From Glandiceps talaboti (Eukaryota > Hemichordata > Enteropneusta > Spengelidae), in assembly GCF_964340395.1 (NCBI RefSeq), contig NC_135549.1, forward strand, positions 34,205,832-34,269,831: a DNA stretch of 64,000 bases, in the 5' to 3' direction. The notes beneath the pieces are model-generated. The model searched no databases, was not told the origin of the DNA, and saw only the letters and a list, made by a program, of their open reading frames with translations. Both the position numbers and the translations under genes were made by a program. This document shows positions 1 through 64,000 of the stretch, piece by piece. How positions within the stretch are numbered: position 1 is the stretch's first letter; each line of letters begins with the position of its first letter.

Positions 1-1
1 T

Positions 2-1402
2 ATGTATAGTGAGATCAAATCGTGTGTGAGAGCCAGCAATGATACTTCGCAATACTTTGATTGCCCAGCAGGTGTAAGGCAAGGCTGCATTCTCAGTCCC
101 ATTCTTTTTAGTTTTTATATCGAAGAACTTAATACGATGTTAATGTCGTCCGGTCAATCAGGCATACAACTAACACAAGACATGTACGATTTATTTGCCC
201 TCCTTTACGCAGATGATGTTATCATTTTTGCCGACTCAGTCACAAATTTACAGCATCTAATTGATATCCTTTCTACTTTCTGTACAAAGTGGCGTATGCA
301 AATCAACCTTGCTAAAACAAAAGCTATGGTTTTTAGAAGAGGTGGACATCTCTCCCGTTTTGAAAAGTGGTACTTTGATGGCAACGTAATTGAAACAGTG
401 TCGTATTACAAATACCTTGGTCTTCTTTTATCTTCAAGAAATAATTGGTCGAAGGCGGTGAGTTCATTAGCTAAACAAGCCAGCAAGTCTATGACCTCGT
501 TATCTATTGCAAGAAAGAAGCTTGAATTTGTTGATCCCAATGTGCATTTTAAATTATTTGACGTAATGATTTTACCAATTTTGACATATGGGTCGGAAAT
601 TTGGGGATACCAATTTTACGATGCTTTGGAGAAAATTCAGAGAAGCTGGTGTAGAAAATTATTGGGGGTCCCAACCACTGCTGCGAACGAGGCTGTAGTC
701 GGCGAATGTGGTCGTCTGCCAATTTATTATTTCACTTTAAAGCGCTGTATCAAATTCTGGCTGAATCTACTAGAGATGCCCGCACACAGAATTCCAAGGC
801 AAGCTTATTTAATGCTCTGTAATCTAGACAACATGGGCAGAAATACATGGGCCACCTCGGTTAAGAAAATTTTATATTCTTTTGGTTTTGGTTTTGCCTG
901 GATTGCCCAGGAAGTTGGTAACAAACAACTTTTTCTTTCCACTTTTGAACTCAGAGTTAAAGACGTACTTAAACAACAATGGAAAGAAAACTTGGGATTG
1001 AAACCCAAACTTCGCACATATATTCACTTCAAGAATCTACTGCAATCTGAAAAATATCTTTATCTTAACTGTAACCGACAAGCTATCCGGGCACTTGCAT
1101 GTTTACGATTATCAGTACTTCCTCTTGAAATAGAAAACGGGAGGAGACGCAACATCCCTCCAACAGAAAGATTTTGCAAAATCTGTAACACAAATTTGGT
1201 AGAGGACGAATACCATTTTCTCGTAATATGCCCACTTTATAATAATTTAAGAATCCAATACTTGCCATGTGATATGTTTTTAGAACCAAATTTCTTTAAG
1301 TTTACTAAGATTATGAGATCAACCGATTCAAATATTTTGCTTAAACTCTGCAATTTTGTTCATAAAGCAATCAGACTTAGAGATAAGGTGTGTTTGACAT
1401 GA
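2..1402 (+). CDS. Non-LTR retrotransposon ORF2, C-terminal part (reverse transcriptase plus zinc knuckle)
   Basis: 466 open codons running in from outside the window. Seen: GVRQGCILSPILF at residues 24-36 (RT motif B), YADD catalytic box at residues 69-72, a Y-K-Y-L-G-L motif, and a C-terminal C-x2-C-x9-H-x4-C knuckle (C392, C395, H405, C410) in CKICNTNLVEDEYHFLVIC. Known: such ORF2 C-termini belong to endonuclease-encoding LINEs of animals; the exact clade is not assigned. There are no internal stops, so this copy is probably young compared with the other RT fragments here. The true ORF begins upstream of position 1. Confidence 0.9.
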   Translation: MYSEIKSCVRASNDTSQYFDCPAGVRQGCILSPILFSFYIEELNTMLMSSGQSGIQLTQDMYDLFALLYADDVIIFADSVTNLQHLIDILSTFCTKWRMQINLAKTKAMVFRRGGHLSRFEKWYFDGNVIETVSYYKYLGLLLSSRNNWSKAVSSLAKQASKSMTSLSIARKKLEFVDPNVHFKLFDVMILPILTYGSEIWGYQFYDALEKIQRSWCRKLLGVPTTAANEAVVGECGRLPIYYFTLKRCIKFWLNLLEMPAHRIPRQAYLMLCNLDNMGRNTWATSVKKILYSFGFGFAWIAQEVGNKQLFLSTFELRVKDVLKQQWKENLGLKPKLRTYIHFKNLLQSEKYLYLNCNRQAIRALACLRLSVLPLEIENGRRRNIPPTERFCKICNTNLVEDEYHFLVICPLYNNLRIQYLPCDMFLEPNFFKFTKIMRSTDSNILLKLCNFVHKAIRLRDKVCLT

Positions 1403-1742
1403 TTGCTTCCACTATCATTTGATTGTATATATCGATTTCCAGTGAAGTTCTCTCAGAGCGATTGTATTTTCAGAGTCTTTCAAATTGTATTTATCTTTTC
1501 AACTGTTTTTGTTAATACCACTTTTTTCTTCTTTTTTTTCGGATGCATCCACCTTTGCATTTGGGCCGGTGGCCGTGAAACGCAAATAAAACCTATATAT
1601 ATACATACATACATACATACATACATACATACATGCATGCATGCATGCATGCATGCATGCATGCATACATACATACATACATACATACATACATACATAC
1701 ATACATACATACATACATACATACATACATACATACATACAA
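1403..1742 (+). mobile_element. LINE 3' UTR ending in an (ATAC)n / (ATGC)n tail
   Basis: About 190 nt of non-coding sequence follow the ORF2 stop, include CGCAAATAAAACC, and pass straight into roughly 145 nt of CATA repeats with a CATG core (about 1633-1666). LINEs of several clades end in short tandem repeats instead of poly(A). The tail is therefore read as the element's 3' terminus, though insertion next to a pre-existing microsatellite is possible. Confidence 0.6.
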
Positions 1743-2100
1743 TATCAAACTTTTTATTTTAAATTTGAATTTCTTTATAACGTTATGGATGTAGCGTATT
1801 TCACGAGGAAGGGGTAACAATGAATGCAGCTTATTCCCAAAGTAGTACCATAGGTAAAATTTGAAATTAGGTGGTATTACTTGAAACAAAGTTTGAGGGA
1901 CCCAAATGGGGGTAGGTCCCACCCAGAGATGTTTGAATTTCAAGGACTAAAAGAATGCTTTCTGGTGCTATTTTAACATGTCAAATTTTGAGTACCTGCC
2001 CCCCCCCCCTTCACTCCCCAATTTATGGATAACCCCCTTTTCATTCCCCAGTTTTTGAGTGATCCCCCCCCCCTTCGGTCGTAAATAATGACGACTCTCT
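1743..2100 (-). repeat. Dispersed repeat pieces with C-rich stretch
   Basis: 1930-2000 is the reverse complement of a repeat present at 63640-63860 (shared core AATAGCACCAGAAAGCATTC on the other strand). 2000-2099 is C-rich and ends TAATGACGACTCTC followed by TTA, like the right end of the TIR element at 35545-36900. It is probably a decayed solo end of that family. No gene. Confidence 0.5.
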
Positions 2101-2398
2101 TATGCATTAAATAACGGTTTTAACTACAACTGTGGCTGGCTTTCAATGAAAGTGATATATTATAGGAGCTGAGATTGTATACCCAATTTGAACACACTCT
2201 GGAATGACATTACAATTTCTAGTGTTTTCTCCTGCCAGAATACAAATACCAAATATCATCTAGGAATTCTTTCTTATATATGAGAGTAATGTGATACAAG
2301 CATGATATAAATTTTACATAAAGTGCACAGTTGTACAATGACGTCACAAGTCTCATGGTATAAAATCAGATGAAACAAGCATAATTGAAAATGTGCAT

Positions 2399-2534
2399 AA
2401 AATGCACAGCTGTACACTTTATGCAAGTTTTCTACGAGTCAAATACTGTTGTTGTTACATGGTAATGTTGCAACTTGTTGTGAAATAAAACTCACAGTAC
2501 TAGTAAGTATGCGAGTACCAAATTGTTTGGGCAC
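2399..2534 (+). repeat. Left arm of a ~135-bp inverted repeat (candidate Polinton-like terminus)
   Basis: Shares GTGCACAGCTGT-like, GGTAAT.TTGCAACTTGTTG and CTCACAGTAC segments, in the same order, with the reverse complement of 7327-7450. The arms differ by substitutions and small indels. They bracket about 5 kb holding a Polinton-type integrase relic and several unassigned ORF relics. 2185-2290 and 2535-2650 are also imperfect direct repeats of each other. Confidence 0.5.
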
Positions 2535-2885
2535 ACTTTGAATCTACTCTGGAATAACTGGAACCACACTTTTATCATGTACAAAGGGTGATGTAGTACC
2601 ACAGAATCCAAATACCAAAACTTATCTAGGTATTTTTTCTTATTCTTTCTTATATATAATTTTTACACATAAGACATTTTCTCCTACATGAATTATTTCT
2701 TATGTTTTTATACATAGAATACCAAAACTTGATATATTATGAACATATCATTGTTTACGATATGGAACTAAGATCAGTCCAACTACAGAGCAATGTGCAT
2801 ACTGTGAAAAGCCAAGTTTTGAGGAAAGTAGCAAGTCTAGATCTGATAATGAACAAGAAACAGGTTTCACGTAGCTATAGGATTA

Positions 2886-2945
2886 AGTAGATCTTTAATT
2901 CAACGTTTCGGCTTTATACAGAAAGCCTTCTTCAGGAATCTAAAA
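2886..2945. mobile_element. Short fragment resembling a Penelope-like element terminus
   Basis: The segment with AACGTTTCGGCTTTATAC and then AGAAAGCCTTCTTCAGG resembles the motif (CGTTTCG ... CTTCTTCAG) common in terminal regions of Penelope-like elements. It contains a small hairpin (GGCTTT/AAAGCC). No coding sequence adjoins it, so the call rests on motif memory only. Confidence 0.25.
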
Positions 2946-4366
2946 ATGAACAGAAAACTGGACAATTTATAACATACAATTTAAAATGAAACCGCAACGG
3001 TATATGGGGGGGGGGGGCAATCTTGATGCAATCATACATTTAAAATTTAAAAAGATGGCTAATTTACTTAAATTTGCATGCAATTTACATTATATCCATT
3101 TTAGCATACACAATTAAATATCATATGTAAGGCCAGAAAAAATGTTGTTCAACGGGCAACCTAGCCCATCACATTGGGTAGATAGGTCGATTTATTTTAC
3201 AATGCTTGACAAGGATGTAAAAAAACAAACCATATATAAAGATAGCAATACATTTCAGGATGAGTTTATACATAATTTATTCAGTCATTTTGATTTCATC
3301 TCTTGCAATTTGATTGCATAGTAATCGTTTTCTATCAGTTGTACAGTTACATTGGGGTTTAAAAACTTCACTACTAAACAACCAATATTTTTTGTGAATT
3401 TGTAACCCCATAAACATGTAAAACATCACTTTGTGCACCATGTTTCTATTTGTAAATTCATGATTGAATTCCGAATTATTACATGTCAGTTAAAGACAGA
3501 GATAACCTAAACTTTCAATATTTCATTAAACAGTGAAAGACAAATTTATATAATAAGAGGTGAAAGGGATCCTGATAACGTTATCCCTCAACTTTGGCTC
3601 GATAATACTGCCCTTTAGACAGATCAGATATGTGAGTCAATGATGTTTTCTCATGAAGTCAAGTGATTTGAGCCTAATCAATTGAATTGAGTATGATGTG
3701 TGATCAGCATGAAGTGTAATAGAATTAATTCTCTTGTTTTACTTTTCAAATCATCACAAAGCTATTAAAAGCTATTAAAAATGTAAATAAATAACGATAA
3801 TACAATATGTACTGATCTATTTCTATACTGTTTTTATAATAATCCCCTCCCCCCCCCCATACTTTAATTTTCATGGAAGGAGCCCAAGTACCCCCATGAC
3901 ATCCTAGAATGAGCACTGTGGTGTGATGCATCTGTTTACTATCAAATAATGCATCATAATAATTCCCATGCTGTATTTGTTTTTGATGACATTCTTTTTA
4001 ATACCTTTAGATGTTTTACCACCAAGATTATTTTCTTTTATATGTGAATACATCTTGGATTTTAGATCAACATTTTTTTACAATTGGTACACCAGCTGTT
4101 CCATCTTTGAATTCTCGAATAACTTCCTAGTTAGTTGTATCATAGAATGGGGAACTTGGTTTGTTGTCAGAAATATCAAACATTGTTTTATCTTTCTAGA
4201 AATCTTTGTATATATCTTCAGTTTTAATTTGATAACATAGACTGTCTGTATCTGTAAATAATAATTATACATCACTATATTTTTTCAGAATATAATTATA
4301 GTAGAAATAATACATTTATAAAGGTAGGTTTACTACTATATTTCAATAATTGTTTTTCATTAGTAA
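2946..4366. other. No recognisable gene
   Basis: AT-rich sequence with a G-run near 3006-3018 and a C-run at 3843-3858. Short ORFs on both strands lack motifs. It lies inside the inverted-repeat interval 2399-7450 and may be decayed Polinton sequence. Confidence 0.4.
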
Positions 4367-4860
4367 CTAGTTTAACATCAATTTCCTTTCTAAGATTTTC
4401 CATAGTGTACCAATATTAAAATGTGGTGTTGCATATGAAGATGACAAATAAACGCCATATAAGTTATACCAAACAACCCCCTCATTTCCACGTTTCCTAG
4501 CCTCCACTGATGTCATATGACTACATGAACGATATGTATTATTATATCCCACAATTTTTTCATCAATATAGTCAATCCATTTTCTAGTCTGTTTATCTGT
4601 AAGATATATACACATTCTATTTTTTTTAATGTCCGGTTGAATCTTTCAACAATACCAGCTTTCTTATCACTTATTGTACTAAACCGTTCAAAGTTTTTCT
4701 TCTAAAGTAGTTCCTGACATGTTTATTATAGAAATATGTCCCTTTATCAAATTCAAGTTTTTCAAGTTTCCCTTGCTTTCATATTTTCTTGAATGTTTCT
4801 GCCATTTCATAACCATGTTTACTAAAGTGGTGTCATTTTAATTAGTATATCATCAAATAA
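4367..4860 (-). pseudogene. Polinton/Maverick-type integrase (rve fold) remnant, frameshifted
   Basis: Read on the minus strand in more than one frame: KLEFDKGTYFYNKH (second catalytic Asp region), then SDKKAGIVERFNRTLKK (catalytic Glu region), then WIDYIDEKIVGYNNTYRS and VEARKRGNEGVVWYNLYG. These are signatures of the retrovirus-like integrase of Polintons. At least two frameshifts and a stop separate the blocks, and the first Asp region was not found. Polintons are large DNA transposons related to virus lineages; this copy cannot be functional. Confidence 0.75.
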
Positions 4861-4890
4861 ATCAAAATTATATATTACTTGTTCAGAGAT

Positions 4891-5157
4891 TTACTCTGTG
4901 TTTTTCTTTAATGAAAGCACTGTCAGATAATCACTTCGTTGGCGATTAATATAGTTATACAATGTATCGATGATGTCAGAATGTACAACATGTTCCCTAG
5001 TAGTTAAAAAATGTACCTTAAACATACTCAGTGTTGTTGATGTTATAATTTCATTTTGAGTGCTTAATATTGAAGAAAAATTACTTGGTTTATTACCGAG
5101 TTGAATTATTATTTTTCCTGTAGCTTTTCTCCAATTTAACATAATATTATTTATCAA
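4891..5157 (-). other. Unassigned 88-codon ORF upstream of the integrase remnant
   Basis: Starts MINNIMLNWRKATGKIII. It may be further decayed integrase N-terminal or zinc-finger sequence, since it lies directly 5' of the integrase relic on the same strand. No motif supports a function. Confidence 0.25.
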
Positions 5158-5818
5158 TTCATCTAATAACTCGAGATCTTTTAATTACCATTGTTTTCTT
5201 TCTTTTTATCACCCATCTATCTTGTAAAATTCTAAGTTATTATTCTTATCTGTTATATTTCACCATGAGTAGTACCATGTACATTGCAATAGTCTGATAT
5301 GATTATGTCCAATAAGTGCTTCATGAAACTGAATAGTTACAGCCTGGCATAAACGCTTTCATTACTATAATGTATGTCTATAGTATATAATGACTTCAAA
5401 TTACGGCTTAGCTATATATCCACAAAATTATAAATTGGATTATCTCCAAGATACTGATGTAAAAGGAGTGACGGCTAACAAAAACAACAACAACTTTTTA
5501 ATTAAATCCAGCTGCAGTTCAAGATCATATACATACTAATAATATTGTGAATGGAGTATGTAGATGAAGCACTAAAATAAATGCAAAATATACCATTTGT
5601 ATTTTAATGGAATGATGTATTAAAAAATTATACTATTAGACATTATTTACCAGCACAAGATCTTAGATTATATCAAATTGATCACATAGCTTCAAATATA
5701 CATCTTCAAATTACACAAGAAAAAGTAACAGTGAAATCAAATAACAAATTGAAGCATATCATTAATAGTGGTTCTTTGCATTGCAGTTATGATTACAACC
5801 CTCAATAAGAAATAAAGA

Positions 5819-6082
5819 GTGGCTTATCAAACAACTTATTATTCTCTGACACACAAGAAAGTGCTTAGGATTAAAAAGTTAAAACCATACCAAATTATCC
5901 ATTCAAACATTTCAGTAAAGTGTACATCTCATAAACATGTCAAAATAATGATCAAGATAGAGAAATCAGTTGAAATTCTACACCAAGGTTCTAATAATAC
6001 CAATTTAGATTCAAAGGTAACAGCCAATCTTCATTTGAATATATATATCAACAATTACACTGAAAAGAATCACATTAATTAA
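5819..6082 (+). pseudogene. Unassigned ORF relic in Polinton-like interval
   Basis: 87 open codons (YYSLTHKKVLRIKKLKP... and KIEKSVEILHQGSNNTNLDS). Compositionally protein-like, K/N/I-rich, and preceded by about 170 nt of related codons broken by stops (5640-5815). Oriented opposite to the integrase relic. Not recognised. Confidence 0.35.
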
Positions 6083-6149
6083 TTTCATATATATTGATAA
6101 AATTATATATACTATATGATTAGTGAAAAAATACAAAGCATCGAAACAT

Positions 6150-6420
6150 TAATTAACTATTAGAACGTGTCTGGTCAGCTTATAGAAGATCATACAGATT
6201 GCTTGGTGGATTGAACAAAGCTATATTAATAACCTCTGGTATATTAATTTCAACAGCAATCTTAGCAATGGTTCCAGCTATACTCGTTTTTATATTTGGT
6301 ATTGCAGCTGTGCCTATTTTATTATGACTTCAAATCAGTTTCAGAAAAAATGATAACCTTGTAACGTCATTAGAAATCCATATGAAAAATGATAAATTAA
6401 ATGGCTACAATGAAGAATAA
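6150..6420 (+). pseudogene. Remnant of a small hydrophobic (membrane) protein
   Basis: The frame starting near 6168 reads a basic stretch (YRRSYRLLGGLNKA) followed by about 30 hydrophobic residues (ILITSGILISTAILAMVPAI and VFIFGIAAVPILL). A TGA at about 6326 interrupts the frame, which then continues to TAA at 6418. One or two predicted transmembrane segments. Small hydrophobic ORFs are common in Polintons; identity unassigned. Confidence 0.4.
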
Positions 6421-6447
6421 AACATATTTTCTCGCAATATTATATAT

Positions 6448-6756
6448 ATGGATCCTCAAAATTTTTCAATTAGTGATTTGAAAGATGTAGATAACATAGA
6501 TAGAGCCCAAAAAGGAAATAATAAAAACAATTTTGCACTTGAATTAAATAAAAATGATCAGGTATTTAATCTAAAACCAGTTGTTAAAAACAAACCTAGT
6601 AATAACCGAGATATAACCCAATTCAGAAGTGAATTGGATTCTAAAGTAAATCAAAGTCTTAATACTTTTCGAAATTATAGGTTGACTGGATACAATAGCG
6701 ATATTAGTGAACTACAGAATAACACAACAAATTATACTATATCGATTTTGATATAA
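6448..6756 (+). CDS. Hypothetical 102-aa hydrophilic ORF in Polinton-like interval
   Basis: Begins MDPQNFSISDLKDVDNIDR. Highly charged and Asn-rich, no membrane segment, no known motif. It lies 28 nt after the previous relic on the same strand, as in a compact transposon gene row. Function unknown; low-complexity composition leaves room for chance. Confidence 0.35.
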   Translation: MDPQNFSISDLKDVDNIDRAQKGNNKNNFALELNKNDQVFNLKPVVKNKPSNNRDITQFRSELDSKVNQSLNTFRNYRLTGYNSDISELQNNTTNYTISILI

Positions 6757-7140
6757 AGGGGTTTCTATTACAACATTTTGCTGGTTCCACATTGTCATCA
6801 TATACTTTACCACATATTGCAATATATGAAGGGTTTTCTATTATTTACAAAGTGGAAATTTCCCAATAAGTAGTATAATTTTAAGTGCAGCAATGAAAAC
6901 ATCATCGGCTGAAATGTTATTTCTGTTTCATTTAAAAAGAAATGACAGTTTTTATAAATTGGATAAACACATCAAAATTGATTAAACAGAATTTATAACC
7001 TTAGGTTTTCATGATGATTCAAATAAAAAAGCATTAGTATCTTTTTGTAATATAAGAATATGTTTTAGAGAAATTATGAAACTGTAGATGGAAATAGAGT
7101 TGAGTAAGTGATGTAATAATTAGAGGTCAGAAACATAAAA
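6757..7140 (+). pseudogene. Frameshifted coding relic after the 102-aa ORF
   Basis: Blocks such as GSTLSSYTLPHIAIYEGFSI and SAAMKTSSAEMLFLFHLKRN can be read in two frames before stops. They look like decayed protein-coding sequence of the same element. No family assigned. Confidence 0.3.
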
Positions 7141-7326
7141 TTGACAAAAAATACCTTTATGCCTGAAATCCACATTGACACATTGACGATGCTGTAGACA
7201 TAACTCAACAAGTCATTGAGCGTAAGTTTATATGTGTAGCACGCACACTGTAACTGAATAGTCTAGAATGGCAGGCATTAATATGGTGGTGAACATTTGA
7301 CCCGTAAGAGTTTACAAACCTATGAA

Positions 7327-7450
7327 TCAAACTATTTGGTACATGCATGCGTACTGTGAGTCTTCTGTATTTCACAACAAGTTGCAATATTACCATATAA
7401 TTACAATGACAGTATTTGCATAAATTGCATATAGTGCACAGCTGTGCACA
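7327..7450 (-). repeat. Right arm of the inverted repeat pairing with 2399-2534
   Basis: Reverse complement shares GTGCACAGCTGTGCAC, GGTAATATTGCAACTTGTTG, GTGAAATA and CTCACAGTACGC with the left arm. Homology stops at CAAATAGTTTG, inside which the two sides differ. Consistent with the terminal inverted repeat of a large, internally deleted DNA element. Confidence 0.5.
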
Positions 7451-7679
7451 GTGGGATTACAAAATTTTAAGATTTCAAAATCATATCGTAAGTTGTATAC
7501 AGTATACTATAGGCAGAAAAACGTCTGACTGCACTTTTTCTCCAGTTGTCAATTATCAATATTAAGATCTACAATTCACTATCAATCATTTTACCAAACG
7601 GAGTTGGGGGAAAAATGTCCTAAACTTTTGCAGTTTAGTTTTTCGCACATCTCATTTCCATGTTCTACTGAGACTGGCT

Positions 7680-8830
7680 GAATTTGTTCTTACGTGTAAT
7701 TATTTTACCTTTAATGACAGGTATTTTGTGCAGTAACGCGGTGTTGCTATGTGAAGTTGTTTTGGTTCTTGTTATGCTTGTTTATTTATGTCTTATAAGG
7801 AACACCATATTTTCAGTTCGTATCAAGGGATCTTACCTGATTTATATAAACGTTTTATTGATGATGGTGTTCGTGCAGCTTCAAACTTGAGAAACTGATG
7901 CCATGTATTGATAACATATGTAAGTTTAATCCTGTTATTCAGTATACTTATGATATCTGTGAACTAACTATCAATTTCCTTGACATCTCCCTTAGGATTG
8001 ATGGTGATGATATACATCTATTATACTAAACTACATTCATATATACAGTATGGTTCACCACATCCTAATAAGTGCAAAGATTCCAGACCCTATTGACAAT
8101 TACTTCGTTTACGTCGTATCTGTAGAAGTGATTTGGACTTTAGGGAAAGGTCCGTTGAATATTGCATGTACTTCCACCAACGTGGTTATCCAGTGTTGGT
8201 TACCAATACGGCTTTACAGAAGGTGTCATCTATGCAAAAGGAAGCTTGTATCAATTCACATGATCAGAAAAGTAATTAACGATCGTCCCATATTGGCTCT
8301 AACATCCCTTTTCCACCAGAGTTAAGAACATAATATACAAGCAGTTTAATATCTTACGTTCTAATAGGGTAATCAACTCATTATTTCCTGAAGCACCTTT
8401 AACAGCTTGGCGTCGTGATACCATTCTTAGAGATATGGTGGTCATGGTCCATACAGAACAACATGAATTGGAAGCTAATGCTGGTTCATTTCCATACGAG
8501 TAGATTTATACTTGTATCAATGCTAATGTAATGTATTGCATTACATGCCAGAAATTTAAAAAGGTTCAACTGTCCGTCGTCTTGGTGATCATTTCGTGGA
8601 ACATCTCCGTCTTGCCAGACAATAGAATCGTAACTATCCTGTATTTGTGCATTGTATTACTAACGATCACGTATTACATGTCTATTTCAGGAATTTGTAA
8701 GGTTTGTGGTGATGAGGATCGATTGAGAAAGAAGAAATCATTTTACATCTCTGAATGCTAGAACCCCATGGAATTAATAGATTATTTACATCATTCCCAA
8801 ATATCTAACTACGCTTATTCTATCTTTCAG
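7680..8830 (+). pseudogene. Penelope-like element: RT C-terminal half plus GIY-YIG endonuclease relic
   Basis: Blocks in different frames: an N-terminal part with FTFNDRYF and YKEHHIF; GILPDLYKRFIDDG carrying the catalytic FIDD at 7854-7865; FNPVIQYTYDICELTINFLD; SPHPNKCKDSRPY and LRLRRICRSDLDF; APLTAWRRDTILRDM; then a GIY-YIG-like RRLGDHFVEHLRLARQ. These follow the order of Penelope-like proteins. Several frameshifts and stops make it non-functional. Confidence 0.8.
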
Positions 8831-9165
8831 GCTTGTTCTATAGTTTTTTGGGGGTGCGCGTGACATTTAGATCTTTCCGCGCGTAATTCAACCGTATAAA
8901 AGAACTTGCGGTATGTCATTCTATATCCTAACATTTAGATATACAGTCAGGTGATGACCTAATATATATCTTGATATCCTATGACAAACAATATTAATTC
9001 GAAACGTCGAAATGCATTTATTGATCGGGACTGTTTCACTCGTTCCTTATGCACTTCAGTATAAACGGTGAAAATGTCGGCTGTACAATGCACCCATCAC
9101 TTGACCTAATTTTTCAGGCCAACTTCCATTGATCTTTGATACAACGTATATGTTACTAAGTTACT
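8831..9165 (+). mobile_element. 3' region of the Penelope-like remnant
   Basis: Non-coding sequence after the endonuclease relic, including GAAACGTCGAAATGC, a motif type common near Penelope-like 3' ends. It runs to about 9110; the exact boundary is not visible. It lies downstream of the predicted last exon of the minus-strand CNBD gene. Confidence 0.4.
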
Positions 9166-9222
9166 CTTGCCATTGAGGGCTCCACCCCACATAACAGCTA
9201 GGGTAAATCCCTCAATGGCAAG
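9166..9222. repeat. Perfect 14-bp inverted repeat (hairpin)
   Basis: CTTGCCATTGAGGG (9166-9179) is matched exactly by its reverse complement at 9209-9222, with a 29-nt spacer; one more pair extends the stem to 15. It could be a terminus of a small foldback element or an RNA hairpin just beyond the CNBD gene end. Confidence 0.7.
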
Positions 9223-9336
9223 AATCTGGGTAACCGAGACTATGTGTATGTATCAATATATATTATGGCTTAATTTTGAATATTCATATAAAACATTGAA
9301 TACAACCATTATTTCACATGTTTCAATTGTTAAATT

Positions 9337-63339
<54,003 letters not shown>

Positions 63340-63348
63340 CTATAAATC

Positions 63349-63410
63349 AAACAAAACAAACAAACAAACAAACAAACAAACAAACAAACAAACAAACAAA
63401 CAAACAAACA
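63349..63410. repeat. (CAAA)n microsatellite
   Basis: About 15 units. On the minus strand it is a T-rich (GTTT)n tract ending 8 nt before the exon A acceptor, and so probably supplies the polypyrimidine tract. Confidence 0.95.
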
Positions 63411-63589
63411 GAAAACTAATCAATAAATCTACCGCAACAGTACAGTCAACAAATAGAAAAATAGATAGTGAACAAAAAACAGGAAATGCTTTTTTAAGAT
63501 ATGTATAAAATAATTGTTGGCAAATGCTGAAACAAACCGAAATGGTATGGCATGCAACAATATACTTTGACGATTTTTTGCGATCCTAG

Positions 63590-63920
63590 TTTCTGAATTC
63601 ATCTTTCAGTTTTGACCAGAAAGGGTATTGTTATCATCTTGACATGTTAAAATAATACCAGATAGCACGCTTTTAGTCTTTAAATTTCAGAACTTGCTAA
63701 GGACAGGAGGGGTTCCCCTTTCCTCCCATACCCTACCCCACACTGCTCACTTTTATTTTGATTCAAATTTTACCTCGTATTACTACTGCCTCAACATGTT
63801 AAAATAGCACCAGAAAGCATTCTTTTAGTTCTTGAATTTCAAAAATCTCAAAAACCTCCTTCCCGTGCCCGCCCCACTTGGCTCCCTCAAACTTCTATTC
63901 AACTTTACTGCCTATCTACT
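63590..63920 (+). repeat. Dispersed repeat, two tandem copies
   Basis: GACATGTTAAAATAATACCA with CACGCTTTTAGTCTTTAAAT (63640), and AACATGTTAAAATAGCACCA with GCATTCTTTTAGTTCTTGAA (63795), are diverged copies ~150 bp apart. Each is followed by a C-rich CCTACCCC or CCCGCCCC stretch. The inverse copy is at 1930-2000. Confidence 0.65.
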
Positions 63921-64000
63921 TCTCAATTTTACTCGCTACTTTTGGAATATTAAAGCTGCATTCATTCTTACCGCTTTAGTTTTTAAATAAGCCACATTCA

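Noticed and set aside
1480-1943. MYVCMYVC / HTYIHTYI ORFs
   Set aside because: Translations of (CATA)n microsatellites; the same holds at 51637-51949 and for TA- and CA-repeat ORFs near 45.4-46.5, 51.1, 54.7 and 57.7 kb.
4367-4615. Integrase relic considered as LTR-retrotransposon integrase
   Set aside because: The YNNTYRS...EARKRGNE...WYNLYG ending fits Polinton-type integrases better, and no LTRs, RT, protease or gag are nearby.

Overview
This is AT-rich animal nuclear DNA, very probably from a marine invertebrate; no finer assignment can be made from sequence alone. The evidence is spliced exons with GT/AG borders, degraded non-LTR (LINE), Penelope-like and Polinton/Maverick elements, terminal-inverted-repeat DNA elements with TWA target duplications, many microsatellites and several kilobase-scale tandem arrays. 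There are no bacterial operons, and I found no rRNA, tRNA or CRISPR.

The main result is one host gene on the minus strand, hidden because each exon is only 61-163 nt. Ten exons (63.3, 55.2, 46.9, 43.4, 33.6, 24.8, 16.0, 11.07, 9.8 and 9.4 kb) join in compatible reading phase, apart from one missing small exon between 43.4 and 33.6 kb. They encode a protein with two tandem cyclic-nucleotide-binding (CNB) folds, resembling CNBD2-type proteins. The first fold carries a recognisable phosphate-binding cassette (G-E-A ... R-E-S-T). About 1.03 kb of coding sequence is spread over 54 kb. The 5' end lies beyond the right edge of the window.

The introns hold nearly everything else. Intron 63.2-55.3 kb has a decayed transposase-like gene split by a 1.87-kb TIR element. 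Intron 55.2-47.0 kb has a Penelope-like remnant, three LINE fragments (one nested in an older repeat) and microsatellites. Intron 46.8-43.5 kb has a head-to-head Penelope-type terminal repeat with candidate hammerhead ribozymes. Intron 43.4-33.7 kb has a 48-copy 60-bp array and a 1.36-kb TIR element. Intron 33.6-24.9 kb has a ~90-copy 34-bp array and three LINE fragments. Intron 24.8-16.0 kb has a 155-copy 35-bp satellite plus 44-, 57- and 25-bp arrays. Intron 16.0-11.1 kb has a LINE, a 24-copy 35-bp array and a repeat element. Intron 11.0-9.8 kb has a GTCTACGTGT minisatellite.

Downstream of the gene (1-9.3 kb) lie an open LINE ORF2 fragment with an (ATAC)n tail, a Polinton-like remnant flanked by inverted repeats, and a Penelope-like remnant with RT and GIY-YIG relics. 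The long ORFs in the 60-bp array and in the microsatellites are by-products of repeat period and are not proposed as proteins.
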